From Solenopsis invicta (taxonomy: Eukaryota > Arthropoda > Insecta > Hymenoptera > Formicidae), in the NCBI RefSeq assembly GCF_016802725.1, contig NC_052670.1, positions 15,343,641 through 15,407,640 on the forward strand: a DNA stretch of 64,000 nt, written 5' to 3'. Position 1 is the first letter of the stretch; each line of letters opens with the position of its first letter. The position numbers and the translations under genes are program-made. Shown in pieces: positions 24,301 through 35,418 of the stretch. The notes below the pieces were generated by a model, which saw only the letters and a list, made by a program, of their open reading frames with translations, made no database searches and had not been told where the DNA came from.

Positions 24301-25004
24301 TGAATTGCTCGGAAAATTAGTATTCTACGAAGAAAGGAGATATTAAAATATTATGCGTTACTTCTTAATATATAATGGTGAATATTGTACTATTTAAGAA
24401 GTCGTGAATTTTACCGACTGAACAACGACTTACAATAGATACTACTGCATCAATATTGCATACATGTACATGCACAAATTTTAAACACACTGATTTTCCA
24501 TATTAAGTATTTAAATATAACATTAAGAACGCAATACTATATTTTTGTGTAATCCATATTCCGAACAATTTTTAATTTGTACAAATACACTGCAGGATTT
24601 TTGTATGAAGCAAATATTGCCACACGTTGACATCTGTAGATGCCATGTTAGGTTAAGTAAGGATAGATAAAACAGATCTAAATTTTTTGATTTTTTTTTT
24701 CATTTTTGGTATAAAGTCAATAAGTTCGCACTACATTAGTGTTTATACGTTAATTGTAGAAAAGGACTTTTAAATCTGTACAGGCAATTAAAAAATAGTG
24801 TGCTGGAAAAGATCATGTTTTATCTGCACGATTTTAGAATTAATCTCTTATACACAACCTAAGTATTCGGCCTTAGAGAAGTCATAACATCCAATATCTT
24901 TTCAATATATTTAGACAAATTTTTTTGAATGACAGTTCAGAATCTCAGAAATGTGACAATAAACGTTATTGCCGAAAAAATGACCTATTGTGCGGTTATT
25001 AAGG
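24301..25004. other. AT-rich non-coding stretch
   Basis: No ORF or recognisable element. A short inverted word (CTTCTTAA...TTAAGAAG) lies at about 24361-24402. Confidence 0.5.
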
Positions 25005-25996
25005 AAAAATTATTGTAAAAATCAAAAAGTTGTAAAATATTCATTTTTTAAATTAAATCATACCTTCGCAACACAAAACTTTAAGTCCCAGTCCATAATA
25101 GGTATTGTAAGCCTTCAGCCGTAAGAAATTGACCAATTATGATCAATTATTCTCTTTATATTCAATTATGATTGATCAATTTCTTAAGGCTTACTACACC
25201 TATTGTAGACCGGGATTTAAAGACTTTATATCGCGATTCAAAGTTAAAGAGTGATTATTAAGAAAAAGTGGTATTGTCATTCCTTTTAAAAATATAATTG
25301 TATAATTATAATTGTAATAAGGAGCCTTCTCTCTTCACACAGCAAACGATTGAAATTTCGTATGGGAAACCTTTTCTCTAAACCCAAGTGCTGTGTTTAA
25401 GGGTTAATAAAACTGTAAGTTTGTAACATTGATTGTAACTTTGAAAGTCATTATCGATTGAATGACAGAATGAGCGCAATATTGAAGAAAAAATTGTAAA
25501 GATTATTGCATAAATTCGCCAAAGTTTATGACAAATAGGAAGAAAAATTGACGCCGTTTTCGAGACACAAATGTGCAATGGATGCCTCGAAGTCGCTCAT
25601 GTTTCATTATACAGAATCAGGCAAATTATTTCGATATCGGTTTTGAACGATCGATAACTCGATTAATGAAAAATTCTACGGTTATATATTTAGAGTTCCA
25701 GCTTATAATTTCCAAGCCAGGGGGCTATCGATTTTGTTGCCGTCGCCTTTGCGGTGCAATTGCAACAGGAGTATGCATAACACATGCGCGAACGGAAGGC
25801 GCGCGATGTCCGTATGTCATTGCTATCCGAATGTCTCGTAATCCGATTTCGATGAAACATGTCTGCTTGGCATCGTCTACTGCGTGGGATTCTTTATATC
25901 TTCTGGCAGGCAAGGATACGTCTGAAGTATTTGAATAAAACTGCATGATATAGGTTTTCCTTCAAATAGTCGCGAATTCACACGAAAAAGTTCTTT

Positions 25997-26031
<35 letters not shown>

Positions 26032-26160
26032 TCAATTTCTTACGGCTGAAGGCTTGCAACACCTATTATGGACTGGGACTAAAAGTTTTGTGTTGCGAAG
26101 ATATGACTTAATTTAAAAAATAAACACTCTACAACTTTTTGATTTTTACAATAATTTTTA
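25005..26160. mobile_element. Composite inverted-repeat element
   Basis: Arms of about 132 bp (25005-25136, 26027-26160) are inverted copies with few mismatches by eye. Landmarks are AAAAATCAAAAAGTTGTA, CTTCGCAACACAAAACTTT, AGTCCCAGTCCATAATAGGT and GCCTTCAGCCGTAAGAAATT. A third, more diverged copy of the inner half (about 25170-25235) forms a small foldback with the left arm. The ~890-bp interior is not AT-rich throughout and holds a 121-codon + frame (25573-25938) with no known motif. An (AT)n tract at 26001-26028 abuts the right arm. It is either one large foldback transposon or two MITEs in opposite orientation. Confidence 0.65.
26001..26028. repeat. (AT)n microsatellite
   Basis: About 14 AT units directly beside the right arm of the composite element. 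A second AT run lies at 26170-26189. Confidence 0.9.
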
Positions 26161-26187
26161 CGATATTTTATATATATATATATATAT

Positions 26188-26261
26188 ATGGTCCATTACG
26201 CACAAATATCGTAAAAGATGTGAGATGGTCCATTACGCACAAATATCGTAAAAGATGTGAG
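26188..26261. repeat. Perfect 37-bp tandem duplication
   Basis: Two adjacent identical 37-bp units, each beginning ATGGTCCATTACGCACAAAT and ending GATGTGAG. No divergence, so it is recent or an assembly effect. Confidence 0.9.
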
Positions 26262-26860
26262 CTGCTAATTAGAAAATTAATGCTCAACTGATATTTATTG
26301 ATCGATATATCGATGATATATCGATCTAATTTAACGACGATCGGTGATAACGGATGAAGCTTTTTTTTATGTAATAGTTTCATGGACCGTCACCTTCAAA
26401 TGCGGATGCTTTACCGTGCTCGTGCTCGTTTGCCTGTCTCCTCGTGTCCTCGAAACATTCACTTCCGCGTTGCTAACCGATTCGGTATCGATCGTTGCAA
26501 ATCATAAAAATGCCACGGGCACGCAATACAGGGAATCCCGTTTTTGAACGGGGTTCACGAAGCCGCTTAACGCGCGGCGTACCGTCACAAATCCATCGTC
26601 GGCATAATGCATCCTCGACCGATCCGGTCGTCGAACTCAAAAGCCGCTTGCGAATGGAGCCAAGTGGACGGTGAGCGAACAGAAACCTTGGTTAACGGTG
26701 CAGCTCGCGAACATCGCGATTTCCCTTTTGGACCTCTGCTATCAGATCGCAACAGAGCCGCATCAAGAATGAGTCGAGAACTGATGCAAAAGTACGTAGC
26801 AAGAATTAATGATTGTGTTCCGAGATGTTGAGTGTGTAAGAAAAAGTAGGCGCAGATTGT
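26262..26860. other. GC-richer island, no gene called
   Basis: The + frame 26607-26831 starts at an ATG and is fairly protein-like, but it shows no codon-position bias by hand count and no known motif. Confidence 0.5.
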
Positions 26861-27613
26861 TGCAACATTGTTGCAAGGTGCCGTTTAACTTAAATTTAGA
26901 ATGACAGTAATTAACCCTTTGATATGCGTTTTTTCGAGTGATATCCTGTCCGTTCGGAACTATTTTTTCTGCCTTAAAACATTCAAAGAATCTGAAAAAA
27001 ATTTATATAAAACATTTATCAATATTGTAACTTAAGTTATATATTAATTATAATTACTTTAATAAACGAAATTATATATTAATATATGATAATAATTATA
27101 TACCTTAATAAACTATAATTTATATATTTTAATATAAATTAAATTATATATTAATTACAATTATTTTAATAAACATTGTTTATTGAATTTTTTATTTTTA
27201 ATGAAACGAGCAACGAACTTTGTCCATCTTCCGGTATTCTATTTTTTGATAATCATTAAATAATTAAATAAAGAATTTGTTAAAATCTTTTAAGATGTTG
27301 TTTTGACCAAAAACAACATTTCATAAATAAGCAAAATTAGCGAAATTGTTATTTACAGAAAAATAACTAATTAAAGATTAAGCTCCTCGATCATAATCGG
27401 ATCTTTGCATTGATATTTTTTTGTACAATTTTATATACATTTTCATCAAATTGCGTGCCAAATAAATTTGTGCGAATTTAAACAAGGATATAATATCATA
27501 ATACTAAATCAAGATAATAATGATGCTAACAAGCATTTATCACTTTCTGTCCTTAAATACTGTGAGGAATTTGTGACAAAAAATACTTCTTAGCCAGGAA
27601 TCGAGTCGCTCTA
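26861..27613. other. AT-rich non-coding stretch
   Basis: Extremely AT-rich between 27000 and 27200. No ORF. TTGCAACATTGTTGCAAG near 26860 is a small palindrome. Confidence 0.55.
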
Positions 27614-27871
27614 TATAGAAAAAAGAATTAATATCAAATCAACAATTCATTGTTTTATAAGCAAGAATATAAAATCTTGAAAAAATATTTAATCCTAAAT
27701 AGACATAATTTGCTAAAATGAAGAACTCTTGTTTTTTCATGTAAGTAAATTGTGTATATTTAAGATTCTTTTACACAAGACGATTTTATTTCTTTCAAGA
27801 AATTCAAGAATTTATATTCTTGCGTATATATGAAACAACGAATTGTTGATTTGATACTAATTTTTTCTGTA
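27614..27871. mobile_element. Foldback MITE, (C/T)ACAGAAAAAATTAGTATC type, copy 1
   Basis: Inverted ends share AGTATCAAATCAACAATTC, then TTGTTT and AAGCAAGAATATAAA. Interior ~150 bp, AT-rich, non-coding. Very similar ends occur at 48618-48805. Confidence 0.75.
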
Positions 27872-28168
27872 TACTTTCCGAGACATCGTTCAATTTTAAT
27901 TTGCAATTTAATATTTTGATATCACCATTCCCATTCAACTTAGAATTGCATTTTAAGACTAAAAATTTATTCATCGCGTAGTTTAATGAATTTAGAAAGG
28001 TGTATAAAATTACACGAGGAGTGTCGAGAGAGATTTAATTAGTTTTCTAATATCTATGTTTTCTTATTATGGTTTAGAGAAAAAGGTTACTTGTTGGACT
28101 AACACGTCCATGAAAGACTACAAGACTCTGTATTCAGCGATACATTAGTCTTTCGAAATGGCTCTGGA

Positions 28169-28283
28169 CAAAGTTGCCAATTCTAACTCGCAAGCAAACA
28201 TTCCTACCACAGCAATACTCTCTCCATCAAGGGCTAGAGTCACTAGTAGTGGCGTTAACCGGACTAGAGTTAAGACAACTTTG
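28169..28283. mobile_element. hAT-type MITE, shortened copy
   Basis: The ends CAAAGTTGCCAATTCTAAC and (read backwards) CAAAGTTGTCTTAACTC match the family at 8342, 57573 and 61403. The internal block CTCCATCAAGGGCTAGAG is shared with 61403. At 115 bp it has lost part of the right arm. Flanks GCTCTGGA and GTTTTGGG agree at 5 of 8 positions, a possible eroded duplication. Confidence 0.65.
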
Positions 28284-28830
28284 GTTTTGGGGCATTCAAA
28301 TCCTTTCTAACAATACTTCTTTTTTAGGGAGGAGAGCTAGATAGGCAGGTTGTCGGTTTTACAATTACAAGCGGGTGTTACTTTGAGTCGTAAAGTCACA
28401 TGTACAAATTTCAAATTTCTTTCTGGACTCTTGAGAATTTTAAAAATCAATCATTGTGATGAGGCAATTAAAAGTCAAAACCGCAATAATTGCGTATTGA
28501 TACATTTAATGATTTAATATATCTATAATATCTATTATACATGCTTTTATTCCTTAATTCGTACATTTTGCCTGGCTTCCAACCATCTTTAGCGTTATAA
28601 ATTTATCGTGATTATAAAGTTTAAATCATCGAGAATCGCATCAGGTGATTACATCCAATTTCGGGCACATACAGTTGGAAGGTGAATAAAAAATAATTTA
28701 ACAATGACAAAGAAAATTTTACACTCTCCCTTCTTTCTTCTCTCCTCTCGATAGACCTCGCTCTTCGTATTATTCAATATTGCAGTGTTCGGTACATTTG
28801 GCTCTTCCTTAAAACATATTTCATCTTTAT
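28284..28830. other. AT-rich non-coding stretch
   Basis: Nothing recognised. A pyrimidine-rich patch lies at 28725-28750. Confidence 0.5.
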
Positions 28831-29540
28831 ACGCGTATTGCAGGCACGAGTTCTTGCTGCTCTCAAGATCTTTTGTTTCGTGACAGGCGGCGGGCTTGAC
28901 TCTCGATATTTTCTCGATGGAACCGTTTCTCTATATCTCGATCGTTCGTGTAACGCGGGCTGTGTCTTGACAGGCCACCCATACCCGCAACTGTCAAAGG
29001 ATTCGACGGATCGCGATATGCATTATCGGGAGAACGTACGACTGTCGCTCTTACTTTGCGGCTTTGGCACCATCGAATGCGACGCGGTCGTGCACTTTCA
29101 ACGGACCGTCCCGCATCCATTCGGCGACGCGTGCATTTTATTCTCCATCCGTCCGCCGGAGCGCCGCGAAGACGATGACGCCTCGCGTATTTCGTAACGT
29201 CAGAAAGTGCATTCCGGCAACTTCTTCGTTGCATAAGTGCCGCCGGAGTCGATGGTATCTCGAGCGGCAAAACTGTTTGAGCCTCGAAGTGCTCCAATCG
29301 ACATTTAGATCTTCGCGCTTTGGACTATTACGATAACGTTGAATACAAGGTCTTATATATCTCGCTGTTTCTTGAAAATTTTCCGTTTGCTAAAATGTCA
29401 GAAGATCATCGTGCGAAATGGGGCAAAACGAAACGCCCCTTAGAGAACGTTTGAAATTAATTCTCAAGGCGATATACTGACGTCGTCTTAACTTTACCGA
29501 TTAAACGCGACTTACGTAAACGCGATTTACAAAACATACG
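28831..29540. other. GC-richer island with exon-like frame, no gene called
   Basis: A + frame (28838-29197) follows an acceptor-like TATTGCAG at 28843. It reads as a plausible peptide (LAALKIFCFVTGGG near its start). It has only mild codon-position GC bias (about 61/45/56% by hand count) and runs to a stop with no donor seen. A minus frame overlaps it fully. Confidence 0.45.
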
Positions 29541-30115
29541 GTTTATGAAACATCAACAGATTCCCACTATTACATCGAAATCTTCATGTACATCCAATTT
29601 ATCAAACATTATACGTTTTTAAATTAGACTTCTGAACTTTGTTGGTTCAATATTATTTATTTTACATTCGATTCTACTTGTATTTCGCGCATATGACTTA
29701 TAGAACTTTTTCACTAAGTAAATGTTGCGGTGAATTGACAGTTATGGTCATATCGAGGTAAAAGTCGACAAGAAAATCTATAATTTTTTTCATAATATTT
29801 TTATTCTAAGACGTTGTAGTAAGATGTACACCGCGGTTTTGCACAATCTCTATCTATAACTTGTTTTCATTTCTTATTTCTGTTCTTTATTTGTTTATTG
29901 TGATAAATTCACATCTTAATTAGTGCGATTGTTGTTTTATAGACTTGTATTATCACTGAGGAAGACCGTCATTAAAGATCGAAACGTTTGCCTGACATTG
30001 GAGATTTTTGTTATTTATTTGCACCCGACATCTTGCGTGGCTCTTGAGCTCACTTTTCTCTAATATAATTTTTTTATTTTTTTTATTTTTGGGAAAAAAA
30101 TTGACCAGGGCCGTC
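29541..30115. other. AT-rich stretch with a possible retroelement tail
   Basis: The segment at about 29955-30000 reads CACTGAGGAAGACC, then AAAGATCGAAACGTTTGCC. That CTGAGGAAG...CGAAACG layout is often seen near the 3' ends of non-LTR or Penelope-like elements. A related motif sits on the minus strand near 35120-35165. No reverse transcriptase sequence is present, so the assignment is weak. Confidence 0.35.
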
Positions 30116-30337
30116 CACTGAAAAAAAGCTGTAATATGAATTAAAACGTAATTTGATTCAATTTAACATTCGGGCTGTTACAAACATAAGTAGGTGATTC
30201 ATCTGAATTTTATTCATTTATTTGTATTTGCTATTATCTTTACTTTGATTTTTTTGTTTCGTTAATACTGTTAAGGAATTAACAAAATATTGTCAATTAG
30301 ACTGATGCTGTTGATTCAATAGCACTTTTTCTCAGTG
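30116..30337. mobile_element. Foldback MITE, CACTGAAAA-ended family
   Basis: The left end is CACTGAAAAAAAGCTGT and the right, read backwards, CACTGAGAAAAAGTGCT. The remaining interior is AT-rich with weak inverted similarity (TTGATTCAA/TTGATTCAA). No clear target duplication. It ends 98 bp upstream of the candidate exon at 30436. Confidence 0.65.
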
Positions 30338-30435
30338 CATATGTACATTAACGTGTGTATTTCAATTGTATAAAAGAAATTATAATCATGTAAAACGCAG
30401 CATAACTTGTTTAACAAAGTTGTTTTTCTTTACAG

Positions 30436-30531
30436 GTAAAACAGACGATGTCAACATTACTTTAAGATCCAATCATGGGTATTCCGAGTCCAACCGATTT
30501 CTAATCCCGAATGTTCCTCCAAATTCCAAAG
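30436..30531 (+). CDS. Candidate internal exon, product unknown
   Basis: A pyrimidine-rich tract and acceptor (TTGTTTTTCTTTACAG, AG at 30434-30435) precede 96 nt ending AAAG before a good donor, GTAATT (30532). Only one of the three frames is open. It is entered in phase 1 and left in phase 1, so the exon adds exactly 32 codons. The peptide begins KTDDVNITLR and ends LIPNVPPNSK and contains one N-glycosylation sequon (NIT). A phase 1-1 cassette is typical of extracellular modules, but I do not recognise the family. AT-rich intron-like sequence surrounds it. No partner exon was found in the window. Confidence 0.45.
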
Positions 30532-31069
30532 GTAATTAAATTGTACATTTCATATGTGTAAATATAAAAAATAAATAGCACTAGATTTAAAGAATGGATG
30601 AGTGGTAGAAAAATTTTGTAAACTAAATTTTCTTCTTGCCTTGTATACGCTGAAAAGAATATGTTATTATTATTATTACTACATTACATTCTTTTTTTTA
30701 CCAAAAAGAAGTACAGATAATTGTTCTAGAAACTTGAAAGTACATTCATGAATTTTTAAAGACTATTTAAAATCACTTTAATTAGATAAAAGAGTCGTCG
30801 AAGATGAAATGTCCATAATTGGGCCAATAAGGCACGTTTTCCTTCATATTGTACCTAAAAATAAGATCACATTTAATATGTACTTATATAAAAGTCTGAA
30901 TCAAATCCAATAATCAAGGTTTAAAATTCCAATAATATATCCTTAAGCAATAATAGTTCATACACTGCACTTGCAAAGTGATCGATACTGACTAATTATT
31001 ATTAGTCTCGAATCCTAGAATAAGTACTTGTGAGGATTCAAAATATACTTACAAGTAGTTCTTATCGTA
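30532..31069. other. AT-rich non-coding stretch
   Basis: Sequence downstream of the candidate exon. No second exon seen. A weak inverted word (TACTTGTGAGG...ACTTACAAGTAG) precedes the palindrome. Confidence 0.5.
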
Positions 31070-31141
31070 TTTTTTTATAAACAGTATTTAAGCCCTAAGA
31101 CTAAAATTAGTCTTAGGGCTTAAATACTGTTTATAAAAAAA
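31070..31141. repeat. Perfect palindrome, 35-bp arms
   Basis: The left arm 31070-31104 and right arm 31107-31141 are exact reverse complements around a 2-nt centre (AA). The arm core reads AACAGTATTTAAGCCCTAAG. There is no mismatch in 35 bp, and the poly-T and poly-A ends also pair. Confidence 0.95.
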
Positions 31142-31502
31142 ATCTCAGTAAATTAATTTTTTCACTTGAAATAAATTTCTACTAAAGCACTCATGAAAAA
31201 TCGAACAGGTTTAATTTAGCTTTGAGTCCGCTTGAACGTTCAACTCTTGTTTTTCGAAATGCTCATAAAGAGTTTGAAACTACACAAACAGATTCGAACT
31301 TGTAAGCAGTGTTGTAAGAGATATATGTTTCAAAATAACGAGACACAGTTATTTGAGGAAAACTGTAACTTTTAGATATAGTTACACATTTTCTATGAAC
31401 AACTAGATGTAGATTTATTTATTTTAAAAATAAATCCATGTATTCTACAGATACATAGATGGACATAACAATAATATGAACGTTAGTAATATATATTATT
31501 TA

Positions 31503-32750
31503 TTATGTATGTAAAAATTTTAGTCCCTTTTAATCCCTTTTTCAAATTTTTATTTGTTTACAATAAAGTACAGCGACTCTAATAAATCTGAAAAATATTT
31601 TCCCTCATTTCTTATAACTTTTTGTTATCTTTTGAGTAACTGTCGGATTCCTTCGCGAAAGAAAGATATTCGTTTGGAAACGATAAATTCATCGAGCCAT
31701 TTTCGTATTTCTGTCACATCTCGAAAGCGCTGTCCTGCTATAATAAGGAGTGCTGCATCGGCTAGAATACTCGTAGATGATAATCTGAAAGCGCCAAGTC
31801 AGGAGAGTAGTCGCGTGCAGAAGAACTTTTTCAGTTAATGATAGTTTCTCGAATGATCTGACCAACATGACTTTCTAGCAAAATGACTTTCCGATTCCCT
31901 TGGTAAATGGTCCTTCCTCCTCAATTTTGTCGGACAACTCATTCAATTGACGATTGTAGCGTTCAACATGAACCGTTTCACTCGGCTGAAGGAATAAATT
32001 CTCGTATAAATTACACCTTCGCATCCCACCAAATACACAAACGGACCTTTTTGCTGTGAATATTTAGTTTTACCACTGATGTAGAAGACTGTTCGGGATC
32101 CACGAATGCTTGCGTTTAGGATTACCATACGTAATCCACTTTTTCATTGCCGGTAACGATTGTGCACAAAAACATCTTTTTGTACCTGGAAAGCAACAAA
32201 ACGCACGTACTCAGTCGGCGAATAATGCTGTTTTGCGACAATTCGTGCGGCACCAATTTTCCAAGCTTTTGAATTTTTCCCATTTTATGCAGTCGCCTTG
32301 AAACTGTTACTTGGTTAACTCCGAGCTGTTCTACAAGTTGTACTTGCGTTTGGGGTGGATTTTCATTCAACAACATTTCCAAATTGTTGGCCTTAAGCTT
32401 CCAGAGCGCGGACAATCACTCGCCTTTAAAATCACCGTCTTCAAAGCGACGGAACCAATATTTGCACGTATTGAGGGACACGATATTTTTCCCAAGAACA
32501 GAGCAAATAGATTCAGATGCTTCAGCAGAATTTTGTTCCTTGCTAAAATTTATACGCATTCAAATACAATGTCGAATATACAATTTTTCGACGCTCATTG
32601 AATTATTTCTAACATTATATGCATCATCGAACCATAATGAATGGCGTTTTAGAAAATTCAGTATCAACTTTTCAAAAACATAAAACGACAGTGAAATATT
32701 TCAATTAAAAATAATTACATTAAAGGGCTAAAACTTTTGCATACACCTAA
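31503..32750 (-). mobile_element. Mariner-family transposon, inactivated
   Basis: A 1,248-bp element. The right end, read inward on the minus strand, is TTAGGTGTATGCAAAAGTTT. The left end reads TTATGTATGTAAAAATTTTA, matching apart from a 2-nt deletion and a few substitutions. TA flanks both sides (31501-31502, 32751-32752). Length matches a full-size mariner (~1.25-1.3 kb). The transposase is read on the minus strand (separate entry). No internal deletion of any size beyond a few residues. Confidence 0.92.
31550..32598 (-). pseudogene. Mariner transposase pseudogene
   Basis: Starts near an ATG at 32598 and ends at a TAA at 31550-31552, about the length of a normal ~345-residue mariner transposase. 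Recognisable parts include the helix-turn-helix region (QLVEQLGVNQVTVSRRLHKM), the VPHEL linker, IVTGNEK, WWDAKV, SDYHL and WLDEF...FFREGIRQL. In the DD34D triad, the first Asp (normally TGDE) is Asn, the HDNARPH box with the second Asp is deleted around VILLESHV, and the third (SDYHL) remains. Several stops and frameshifts break it. It cannot encode an active enzyme. Confidence 0.92.
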
Positions 32751-33062
32751 TATGTGTTTTAAATTCTCTTATTTTATTGTTTACTTTAAATATTTTTGTT
32801 TTTTTTTAAATATAAGTAACATTTTAAAATAATCATCGGATTATTAATTTCTTTTTAATATTAAAATTTGTTCTCCAGTACTAAAAACAAAAAATTCTAC
32901 TAGTGATAAAGAAGATAGAGTTGTGTACAATTAAATATTGTACAATTTAAATATTACAAGAATTACATTGGAATTAAACAAAGACTTTAAACTTTTAGAT
33001 TTACTTAACGATATGATCAATTTAGACATAATTTTTCTTTGGTTTTAAGATACTTAATCTCA
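32751..33062. other. AT-rich non-coding stretch
   Basis: Nothing recognised between the mariner and the next MITE. Confidence 0.5.
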
Positions 33063-33348
33063 CACAGAGAAAAAGATTTCTTCAGTGTTTTAGTATTTAT
33101 TTGATAGAAAGTTGCTAGAAGTTGTTTTATTGAAACAACGTATGCTTATACGAAACATTTGTTTGAATAAAAATTTTGTTATTTAATTCAAAAAACCTCT
33201 GTTATTTGATTGTAACTCTATTATTTGATTGTAACTCTATTATTGGTCGTACTTATTGATTCAAACATTGGCTTGTTTGGCTCATTTCAAATAAATTCAT
33301 TTAGATACAATAAAATTTATTAAGTTCAAAGAAATCGTTTTCTCTGTG
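33063..33348. mobile_element. Foldback MITE, CACAGAGAAAA-ended
   Basis: The left end CACAGAGAAAAAGATTTCTT and the right end read backwards, CACAGAGAAAACGATTTCTT, are nearly identical for about 20 bp. The interior is AT-rich and contains a 19-bp tandem repeat (33197-33245). No ORF and no clear target duplication. Confidence 0.7.
33197..33245. repeat. 19-bp tandem repeat
   Basis: About 2.5 units of CTCTATTATTTGATTGTAA (first unit CTCTGTTATTTG) inside the MITE at 33063. Confidence 0.8.
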
Positions 33349-33539
33349 CATCACTAATTGGAATCGTAAGAGTTACAAAAAGTGATTTTTATCTGCATTG
33401 CATAATCAGTGGCCAACAAGACACGATTTCTTGCCAGCGTAAAAGCGTGCGATAATAGATTTCTATAACATTTACAGTATTTTAATTAATCAATTAAAAC
33501 CTCCTTGTTAAAATCGAGAAATTATCATTGTTAACGATT

Positions 33540-34740
33540 CGAACGTTTTTTCATTGCTCGATCTGATTCGTCGAGCCCCGCTCGAGTTGGGGCGCGTCAA
33601 GTTAACAGGTCAATTAAATTATTCACCGAGTGTCAAGTGTTCGCGAAGAAAAGACGCTCGTGATCGAGCACAGCGGGGTGACGGGTGCCGTCGTGGCAAC
33701 CGGAATTGATGGCGTTTGAAGCGGAACGATAAAGCGTTCGACATAGCGTTAGCCGCGCGCGTAATGGAAAACGTCAAATAATCCGATAATCGCTCCACGA
33801 TGGTGCCCGGAGCGGCAAGTAGAAATACAAATTGAATTCGCCGCTGGAGGCTCTCTAACCGGCCGATTAAAAGCGGGGGGGAAATTAGGTTAATGCCGGT
33901 CCGGAAAGCCGACACCGTTCCGCCGTGTCACGGCGTGTCTGTGTGCATACGCGCGGCGCTAAATGCAGATGCACATGCGGCATAGAGTGCACGTACGTAG
34001 AGGACGGCCGGAGAGTCTTCATTCCACGAGACCCGGATGGGGCTAGACTCGTCGTACCGCTCGCACGATAATCGCCAAAAACAACGACGTAATTACCGCG
34101 CCCGGGAGTGACCGGAATGGCTTCTCTTCGAATCCGTTTTATGCGGATGTGTCAATCGCTGAAAAAAAAAAGTACGCGAATTACGCAGATAAATACAATG
34201 GTTAATTTGTTGCCTGATTACCGCGCTGCACGCGCCTCGAAATTCCCACCTTCGTGGCGGTCCTCGTTCGATTTTCATTTGTGCGCCGCAGCCCGCCATT
34301 GGAATTTATTCAACCGTTGTGGCCGATGATTGCGGTCCCCTTTTTTCCTTTTATCGGAAAGTCCTCGCATGCACGCGCATGAGAACGATGGAAAACACCC
34401 TGAACGCGAGAGGCGGGCAGAGTACTTACCAGTGGTGCGCACGTTTCTCATCGCAGCGCCATTGTATTCGGATTACCGCCGTTCCATAAATTCGTTTTGT
34501 CCATTGTACGCCAGTTAACACCGCGCTTCGCTCAAAAACGCGTAATGAAAATAATGATCGCGCGAATGTATAATCCTCTTGTACGTGCTCGGTTTGGTGT
34601 ATCTCGTATATGAGTCGGGAAACATTCGGAGCAAGCGGTGTACGAGAATGTGAAATGTAAAAGGTAGAATAGAATAATTCTTTTTGCTTAAATCCAGTGA
34701 ATCCCGAACGAACAGAAATAATATTTTTGTTACCAATTTA
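33540..34740. other. GC-rich island, no gene called
   Basis: CpG-rich with overlapping frames on both strands (minus 33619-33915, plus and minus 34093-34329). None has splice or family support. Confidence 0.5.
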
Positions 34741-35368
34741 CTTTATGGAATATTTCGCCGTTTTATTTACCACAGACACTTATCCTTCATCCAATTCTCT
34801 CCCGGTGAATTGCATAGGTGGAATTGAGATCAGTTGACTATAGGAATAAGTTAATTAATTAGATTTATATTCAAAACGAAACATTGGCGATAGTTACAAC
34901 CGTGTTTGTACATGTAGCAGACATTGTTGCTTAGTTGCTCGTAGTATATTTTAGTGCAAGCACATATTGTTGAAGAATTAGGAAGAAAAATCATATAGGC
35001 AAGCAAATATTTTTAATAAAATATTCCAAGTAAGATTTTAAGAATAATAAATCACAAAATACTTTTCATGCGTAAATTTTCGTAAGTGTATTTCATAACG
35101 TAATTCAATGTGTATTTAACAACTAGCTACGTCGCAAGCGTTTCAACTTTTATTACGTCCTCTTCAGTACAAAATAAATGTAGAGTCAAGTCATCTTGTT
35201 ATCTATCCCACGAGTACGCCCCAGTAATAAATAGTTATTTGCTATCAGGTCAATGTACATATATTAACTAATATTAGTGTGTATAGATGCTAAATTATTA
35301 ATACGAGAAAAATATTATAAATAAGAAAGAAATTGGTCAATTTATATAAAATATATGTTCAAAAGAAT

Positions 35369-35418
<50 letters not shown>

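Noticed and set aside
28838..29197. 119-codon frame after an acceptor-like TATTGCAG
   Set aside because: Mild codon-position bias only, no donor before the stop, and a full-length overlapping minus frame; kept as a note rather than a gene.
29955..30000. Hammerhead-like CTGAGGA...GAAAC layout
   Set aside because: The intervening sequence does not form the required stem II, so a ribozyme call is not supported.
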